Shown here one piece after another: positions 58,153 through 64,000 of a DNA stretch of 64,000 nucleotides. The stretch spans positions 248,001-312,000 of the forward strand of contig JADNRY010000033.1 in NCBI GenBank assembly GCA_015501585.1. The letters are read 5' to 3'. Position numbers and translations under genes: made by a program. Below the pieces are notes generated by a model. That model made no database searches. It was not told the DNA's origin and saw only the letters and a list, made by a program, of their open reading frames with translations. Numbering within the stretch: position 1 is the first letter of the stretch; every line of letters begins with the position of its first letter. Source of the stretch: Rhodocollybia butyracea (lineage: Eukaryota; Basidiomycota; Agaricomycetes; Agaricales; Omphalotaceae).

Positions 58153-59162
58153 TTAGCTACTAAACATCAGAGGAGGTAGAGCGAACAGGCCAAGTAAAGC
58201 AAGCATGGCAAAAGTGGATGAGATAATGGAAATCGCAATATACCTCTGCTTTCGCGCGGATAGTGACGGATAGACTGGTTTCGAGGAGCTCGAAGTGAAA
58301 ATGTAGACATCCGGGGCATCATAATCTGCTTCGAAATCACTATCGGTGTCTTGCTCTGAGTCTGTCCCCTCCAAGTAGATTCCTCCCTCTTCTCATCTTC
58401 GTCTTGGCCAACTCTCCAGCTTTCGATCTCCATCTCCTCCCAATTAGAGCAAGCTAATTTCAGCTCGTTAAGTGCGGCCTGTGTAAGGCCTATAGCATGC
58501 AGCAATTTCACGTTCCTCATGCTCCCCGGAACTAGCCCGATGCAATCTTCGTTCGTGGAAATGGCATCCAGTACAGCCAACGGCGTGCGAGGATCGTACG
58601 TGAAATCGATTTCGAGTTCGGTTACCTGAGGAGGAAACCCAGTGAAGTTGTTGCGCCGAAAGAGGTCACGCATGAGAGAATTATTGTAGAGAATGGATAT
58701 GCGCCGTAGGTTGGGCACAAAATAAGGCGTAAAGTAGAGCGCGCGTAGCACGGTGTGGATTGCGATGCCCATTGGGTGTTCTGGAATTGTAGGATCTGAT
58801 ACGTTCCCGTTCCCTGAGCACTGGTATGGCGCTTCCACCAGACCATCACGATCGCATTGAAATGATAGAGATCGACATTCCTGGTTGAGAAGAGCGCCTC
58901 CATGTGTGTAGTAGTTGTAAAAGGGGGATTGGTTACGCAGGACTTGTAGAAATTTAAGGGCAAAATCGCCACTGGGTATGTGTACGTCCTTGCAAAAAAG
59001 ACCCATGTAGAGAGCCGTCCACGTCCTACAAACACCGAGGGACGATTTCATGAATGTACTGCGTTCGCTTGTGGATCGGATTTGAACCCAAAACTCTTTC
59101 ATGATGAGCTGGACAAGTTCGACGGGGAGTACAGGTGTAGAGGACGTGGATGCGGTGGACAT
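58153..59162 (-). CDS. F-box-like protein with C-terminal membrane segment
   Basis: Start at 59162 (MSTASTSSTPVLPVELVQLI). LPVELVQLIMKEFW and SSLGVCRTWTALYMGLFC resemble an F-box, as in the large Agaricomycete F-box families. A leucine-rich middle follows (FVPNLRRISILYNN, VTELEIDFTYDP). After DEDEKREE the frame in use changes: one frame runs to about 58167 with little protein character. The +1 frame gives the acidic EGTDSEQDTDSDFEADYDA, a linker and a hydrophobic end, ISIISSTFAMLALLGLFALP, stopping at 58153. No splice site explains the change, so either a frameshift exists or the longer tail is a relic. Confidence 0.55.
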
Positions 59163-59520
59163 GGTTGGGGAGAAAACAGTGGAGCAAAGTGAGTCCACTT
59201 CAATTAAGTAAAATATTATAGGCTTGGCCAGCAGTGCCTTGACGATCTCGATCAGGGGTTATATTATATATCCCATCTTGGCGCAAAAGCTACTGGGCCA
59301 CTGGCCATGAGCTTCAGTAATTTCGAGCGTTGGCAGATAGAAATCATAAAGGAACCTTGATACAAACCGTCAATCTGAGAGGAGGCGAGCTGGCAAGAAA
59401 AGGAGGTAAAACCGCCGTTCAGCCCAATTTAGTAAAATGACTTTTTATATTCCCAAACATTCTTGGCACCGCAACAGACCGGTCGCACGGTCAGCGAGGA
59501 CCAACGCACAAAGGCCAAGG

Positions 59521-60437
59521 CTAATTTCCTGTCGAACCTAAACGCCTTAGATCCCGTCTACACTCTTCAGACTCTTTCTCAACACGAATATAATCTTCAA
59601 CGACTTGCGCGAATTCTGTTCCCGAATCTCCATCCACGAGTCGCGTCAAGCGTTCGTATTCCTCGATCTGCGCGTCCAAAGCGTGTTCTTCTTCCAACAA
59701 ACCATGCGCTTCCTCTTTGAGCTTCCCATGAGCCGTGGTGAGTGCTTTGGCCATCGTCGCGTCTGGTTCAGTATCCGAGGTGAAACCGTAGAGCTTTTGA
59801 TATGATTGAGCTCTCAGGAGGGAAAGTTTGACCAATGAAGCCTCGATGGTGGCAGCAACTAAATCATCGGAAGCCTTTCGTTTTCTGTTCAGAACTGGAG
59901 GAAAAGTAGAAAGTCCTTCTAGCAGATTTGCTTTCAGACGCGTATGTGACTGTAATCAGCATGAGCCCGAAACAATATCACGAGAAAATAAGAGATGTAC
60001 TTTGTCGATGCGTGTAATGAGATCTGCGATAGTAGCCCGAGAGGAAGATAGCTCGGATTCTAATGAGGCGATGCTTTCTAGTTCTACCTGAATTTCTTCT
60101 AGTACATTGGTATCTTTTTCATCAGACGGAGTCTCTAATGGAGGTATTAACGTGGTAGCTGGACACGATGATAAAAGAACTGCACCAGAGACAAAAGCAG
60201 ACACAGCCAAGAGTCTTGATTCAATTGCTTGTAGTAGCCGTCGATCTACAGAATTGGACAAAATCTTGCCGCCTTGCAATGGTTCATTGACATCGCTAGA
60301 AAGATGAGCCAGCGACCGGGCAAGATCCTTTACAGAATGCAGTGAGCGCTGTCTAGTAGCCGTAACAAGTGGCTTACCTGGTCATCCAATGAAAGTTCAA
60401 CCAAGATGTCGTTCAAAGCTTTCAAACGCAGAGCCAT
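59521..60437 (-). CDS. Coiled-coil protein, unidentified
   Basis: Start at 60437: MALRLKALNDILVELSLDDQ, GTAAGC donor, then DLARSLAHLSSDVNEPLQGG. Next is a hydrophobic stretch, LLAVSAFVSGAVLL, then heptad-rich segments NVLEEIQVELESIASLESEL and KEEAHGLLEEEHALDAQIEE, ending RRDLRRLGSTGN at 59521. About 265 residues, mostly helical. Short, acidic, coiled-coil genes of this kind include kinetochore subunits, but I cannot assign it. Confidence 0.6.
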
Positions 60438-60800
60438 TGGATTAGACGCTGGTAGCCTTCTTGGGCGCCAGTGTGGTCAAACGGTTTTATGCGATCTCAT
60501 CAGGCAAACAGTCGGGCTCCTACTCAGCCTTGTGGCTAGCAGGAAGATAAAGCCGCTCAGAAACTCTCTGGCGATTTAACCATCCCTACACTCGTCGTCT
60601 TCAATTGCTACTCCCTCAAGCTTCATGTCAATTCAAGTTCTATACCGTGCTGCTTTGCACTCTGACCTCTTTGATATCAGTCGGAACCTGAAGACATTTC
60701 TAGCCTCATCGTTCCATATTCCACTTCGCCCTCGATGGATATTTGATTAATGGGAAACTGGCAGCTCCAGACGTAGCAACATAGCGTGTAGCAGATATGG
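60438..60800. other. Intergenic, left flank of palindrome
   Basis: Promoter side of the coiled-coil gene. No gene is seen. The interval ends with the 6-bp duplication ATATGG at 60795-60800. Confidence 0.45.
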
Positions 60801-62863
60801 CCACCTCATATGCCCAGTAGGCCTAGATAGTAGCCTTTGACATGGGGGGTGTGATGCAAGTTGGCATGCATTGTTATGAAGATCCGCTATTATACGGTAG
60901 CGCAATAAAAGCGCTATATTTCGCATGGACTTCGATGTAAGATATCTCCCGAGTACCGGAAAGTTAGTACCGAGATCACGTGTATGCGCCTCCCGCCTCG
61001 AGTTTTCGCTGCCTCCCGCTCACCTCCAGTTTTCCCGAAGCTTAATATAACATTTACACCACTATAAGCTTTACATACCTCACAGCCATACATGCTTTTA
61101 TGTACACGATCTTGTACACAACCTTGTACATAAGTAAGCCAAATAATGTAAAGTCGTGGCTCCGCCATACAAATAATTCGTTCCATTGTTCTCCAGTAAT
61201 CGTAAGTGGCTGATGTATGAATAAACTCTCGCTCAACTGTTCAAGCTGCTGTTTGGCTTTGAGAGTGTCTCCGATGAGGCACAAGAGACTACCATCTCAT
61301 CTTCAATAGATACAGTGAATAACTCATACATTGGATACATATTTTAAGTCTCGAGTAGTAGTGTGCAGTGTATAGCAATTAGTAAGGTTGTCTATGTAGT
61401 CTATAGGGCTAAATACTATTTCGTGAATACGCTGAACGATGAAGAGAGCTGTGGATGGAGCGTGGGAACGTACCGGAAGTGTTTGCCGGTGCTTCCGCTC
61501 GCTGTTCTAAACAGTGAACACAGGATGAAGACAATTTCTTATCAAGTGCGGACCTCACGGAAGCTCATGAGGATATAGAATCGTTCCTCCTCAAGCAAAA
61601 ATTACATGCAAATACACGGGTAGTAGCTTGAAACACCCTCTCCTTTGTAAAGGGATGGGGTAAAACTCGTGCTCACCATCTAAAACAACGAGGTCAAGCA
61701 AGGAAGACTTGTACTATGGCCTTCAAGCTTGGCCAGTAGGACAGTGTATAATAGCCTTCTATTATCCATTAAATTTGGCCACACTTAAGTGGTCTGATGA
61801 TCTTGACACGACCTTACTTACATTCATTTGAGTCGTTGTACTGTACATTGATCCTTAAAGACCTATTACACACTTGAAACTGCTAAACTTGTTCAATAAC
61901 TCTAAGTTTGCCATATTATCTTAATATAGCATACTACAATCTATCTCCAGTATATCAAGCCCATAGGTAAATTTTTTACTTCTTGAGAACACTGTTTTGT
62001 CTCGTGAGCATGAGCTGCACTGTATCCCTTTACAAAGGAGAGGTGTTTCAAGCTACTCCCCGTGTATTTGCGTGTAATTTTTGCTTGAGGAGGAACGATT
62101 CTATATCATCATGAGCTTCCGTGAGGTCCGCACTTGATAAGAAATTGTCTTCATCCTGTGTTCACTGTTTAGAACAGCGAGCGGAAGCACCGGCAAACAC
62201 TTCCGGTACGTTCCCACGCTCCATCCACAGCTCTCTTCATCGTTCAGCGTATTCACGAAATAGTATTTAGCCCTATAGACTACATAGACAACCTTACTAA
62301 TTGCTATACACTGCACACTACTACTCGAGACTTAAAATATGTATCCAATGTATGAGTTATTCACTGTATCTATTAAGATGAGATGGTAGTCTCTTGTGCC
62401 TCATCGGAGACACTCTCAAAGCCAAACAGCAGCTTGAACAGTTGAGCGAGAGTTTATTCATACATCAGCCACTTACGATTACTGGAGAACAATGGAACGA
62501 ATTATTTGTATGGCGGAGCCACGACTTTACATTATTTGGCTTACTTATGTACAAGGTTGTGTACAAGATCGTGTACATAAAAGCATGTATGGCTGTGAGG
62601 TATGTAAAGCTTATAGTGGTGTAAATGTTATATTAAGCTTCGGGAAAACTGGAGGTGAGCGGGAGGCAGCGAAAACTCGAGGCGGGAGGCGCATACGCGT
62701 GATCTCGGTACTAACTCGGGAGATATCTTACATCAAAGTCCATGCAAAATATAGCGCTTTTATTGCACTACCGTATAATAGCGGATCTTCATAACAACTG
62801 CCTATGCCATCACACCCCACATGTCAAAGGCTACTATCTAGGCCTACTGGGCATATGAGGTGG
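60801..62863. mobile_element. 2.06-kb palindromic element with ~850-bp arms
   Basis: The element begins CCACCTCATATGCCCAGTAG and ends with its complement. Arms 60801-61656 and 62024-62863 are inverted copies with few differences, around a unique spacer of 367 bp (61657-62023). A 6-bp direct repeat, ATATGG, flanks the whole (60795-60800, 62864-62869), as expected from transposition. Mirror frames of 76 codons (61054-61284 -, 62394-62624 +) are identical, and those of 71 codons differ by one residue. Neither is a recognisable transposase, so mobility would need a protein supplied from elsewhere. Confidence 0.85.
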
Positions 62864-62864
62864 A

Positions 62865-63005
62865 TATGGCTCATTTGAATGCACCGTATGGCCATTTTCA
62901 TTCTGATTCTGATTCAAGCTCTTCCGCTGCCATTCTTGAATGTAGGTTGAATATCAATCGTGGCTTCAGAATATACGGCCAGAAACTCTTGGGACCCGAT
63001 TTCGG
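62865..63005 (+). pseudogene. Relic of HNH family M C-terminus, inverted
   Basis: On the plus strand 62890-63005 encodes SDSDSSSSAAILEC, NRGFRIYGQKLLGPDFGL and similar. The complement matches the 3' end of copies B and C (TTTCTGGC(T/C)GTA..TCTGAAGCCACGATT). In the array this sequence is on the minus strand, so the fragment is inverted relative to it. It directly abuts the palindromic element. Confidence 0.6.
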
Positions 63006-63422
63006 TTTAATTCATCGTTGCGATGCTGGAAGATGACTTCGTTCTTGCTTTGGATCCTAGGATGCCGGTGCAGAATGACTCTTTGTTGCTTGAGGGTCAA
63101 TAGTGTCAGGTATGTGTTTACGTTGCATTGCTATTCTTTACTTCTAGATCTTGTATATCATCGTTGGTTGTGCATGATAACCAACTTGTTTTCGTCGTGC
63201 AGCGCATCATTGGATGGTCCGCGGTGAAGAAAGTGCCGCTGTGTTCGCTAGTCTGCATCATGTAATGTACCTTCAGCTTCACTGTGAGATTTAAAATCTA
63301 ACCATCAAGATTCAAGGCAAACCGGCCAACCATACAGGATTAGGAAAGATTAGAACAGATACATATGTACCGTAGGCTTCATAGGCAAGTACCGAATAAC
63401 CAGTCAATACACGCGTCAATCA
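63006..63422. other. Intergenic, no supported gene
   Basis: Short frames without features lie between the HNH relic and the kinase-like gene. Confidence 0.4.
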
Positions 63423-64000
63423 TCAGTTCAAGAAAGATACCATCTCCAGATCATGCTTGACGCCGATAAGGCCCCAGGAACGGCACCAGCGGGACGACGG
63501 ACTTCAGGATTCAGACTGTGCGGATATTTCGCCTCACCTTTGAAACCTGCCCAATCCCAGTCGACAAACATTATCTGCACACCAGCGGCAGACGTATTAT
63601 CCTTCCTCACCAAGACATTTATATCACGAACATGAACAAAACCTGCATCGTTCAACTTGGTAATTGCGGAACGCACACTATCGCAAGTCGGGTCTATGAG
63701 AGCTGATCTTGGGTCCTTCTTGCGTAGATCCCAAAGCGTTATATACTGGTCTGATATGTCTTCCATAACAATCATGAACCATCCGTAAAACCGATCGACT
63801 GCAAGGAGCTTTGGCGCAAAGCCGTTGTCAAAGGCGTATGCATGAGCTGCTTCGGAGTATCTTCGCGTAAACTTGATAAACCGTTTCGTTGACGGTGTTT
63901 GAACAAGATGAGCGGTGAAAATCCTCTTGTCCTCGAAGGCCTTGTCGTATGCGAATTGATGTGTTGCACCATCAAATGTGCAGCAGGAGTTACGAAATGG
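63423..64000 (-). CDS. Kinase-like protein, partial (5' end beyond window)
   Basis: The reading frame enters from the right edge. It encodes FAYDKAFEDKRIFTAHLVQT, KFTRRYSEAAHAYAFDNGFA, then WFMIVMEDISDQYITLWDL, KLNDAGFVHVRDINVLVRKD and IMFVDWDWAG. This matches the protein-kinase-like proteins expanded in Agaricomycetes (hinge VME, catalytic loop, DFG-equivalent DWDWAG). The usual FVHGDVRDxN loop reads FVHVRDIN, two residues short. Near the end the frame must shift by one base to give LIGVKHDLEMVSFLN and the stop at 63423. With the damaged catalytic loop and frameshift, the gene may be dead. Confidence 0.6.

Noticed and set aside
61054..61578. Mirror-image ORFs in the palindrome arms (76 and 71 codons) as genes
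   Set aside because: They are the same sequence read from two inverted arms, with no recognisable domain. Identity between arms reflects the palindrome, not selection on protein.

Overview
The window reads as nuclear DNA of a mushroom-forming basidiomycete (Agaricomycetes). The coding genes carry many short introns of about 50-60 nt with GTRNGT donors. Several gene families typical of that class are present: a seven-helix membrane protein, a NACHT NTPase with the usual FTG(A/S)HN-type N-terminus, HNH-nuclease-like expansions and a degenerate protein-kinase-like gene. TTAGGG-type telomere-like repeats also occur. No rRNA, no complete tRNA and no CRISPR array was found. Identifications come from reading translations and splice signals by eye; no database search was run.

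Layout. 0.2-17.8 kb is repeat-rich and mostly decayed. It holds a RecQ-like helicase fragment, tandem MITE-like units, two members of one MITE family with perfect 9-bp target duplications, a foldback element split by a nested insertion, a 1.9-kb foldback element with tandem repeats, a tRNA-like/SINE-like block, a telomere-repeat hairpin, a seven-helix membrane gene and a broken gene of unknown family.

18.0-24.7 kb holds a flavodoxin-type NAD(P)H:quinone oxidoreductase, then a duplicated convergent pair: FSH1-type serine hydrolase (+) facing the eRF1 methyltransferase MTQ2 (-). Copy 1 kept FSH1 and lost most of MTQ2. Copy 2 kept MTQ2 and lost most of FSH1. Further MTQ2 5' fragments are scattered to 26.4 kb.

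26.9-48.9 kb is a mostly housekeeping block: a NACHT NTPase with a C-terminal membrane segment, bifunctional purine enzyme ADE16/17, a forkhead transcription factor, DNA ligase IV, a Nim1/Hsl1-class kinase, ARPC2 of the Arp2/3 complex, a cytidylyltransferase of the choline/ethanolamine-phosphate type, and a Zap1-like zinc-responsive factor.

49.8-57.7 kb is a tandem array of HNH-nuclease-like genes, largely arranged as divergent pairs around short promoters that share CACGTGACTCCA and repeated GATTTGTGGG words. Most minus-strand members are broken; the last pair looks intact. 58-60.4 kb has an F-box-like gene and a coiled-coil gene. 60.8-62.9 kb is a 2.06-kb near-perfect palindromic element with a 6-bp target duplication, next to an inverted relic of the HNH array. 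The window ends inside a kinase-like gene that runs off the right edge.
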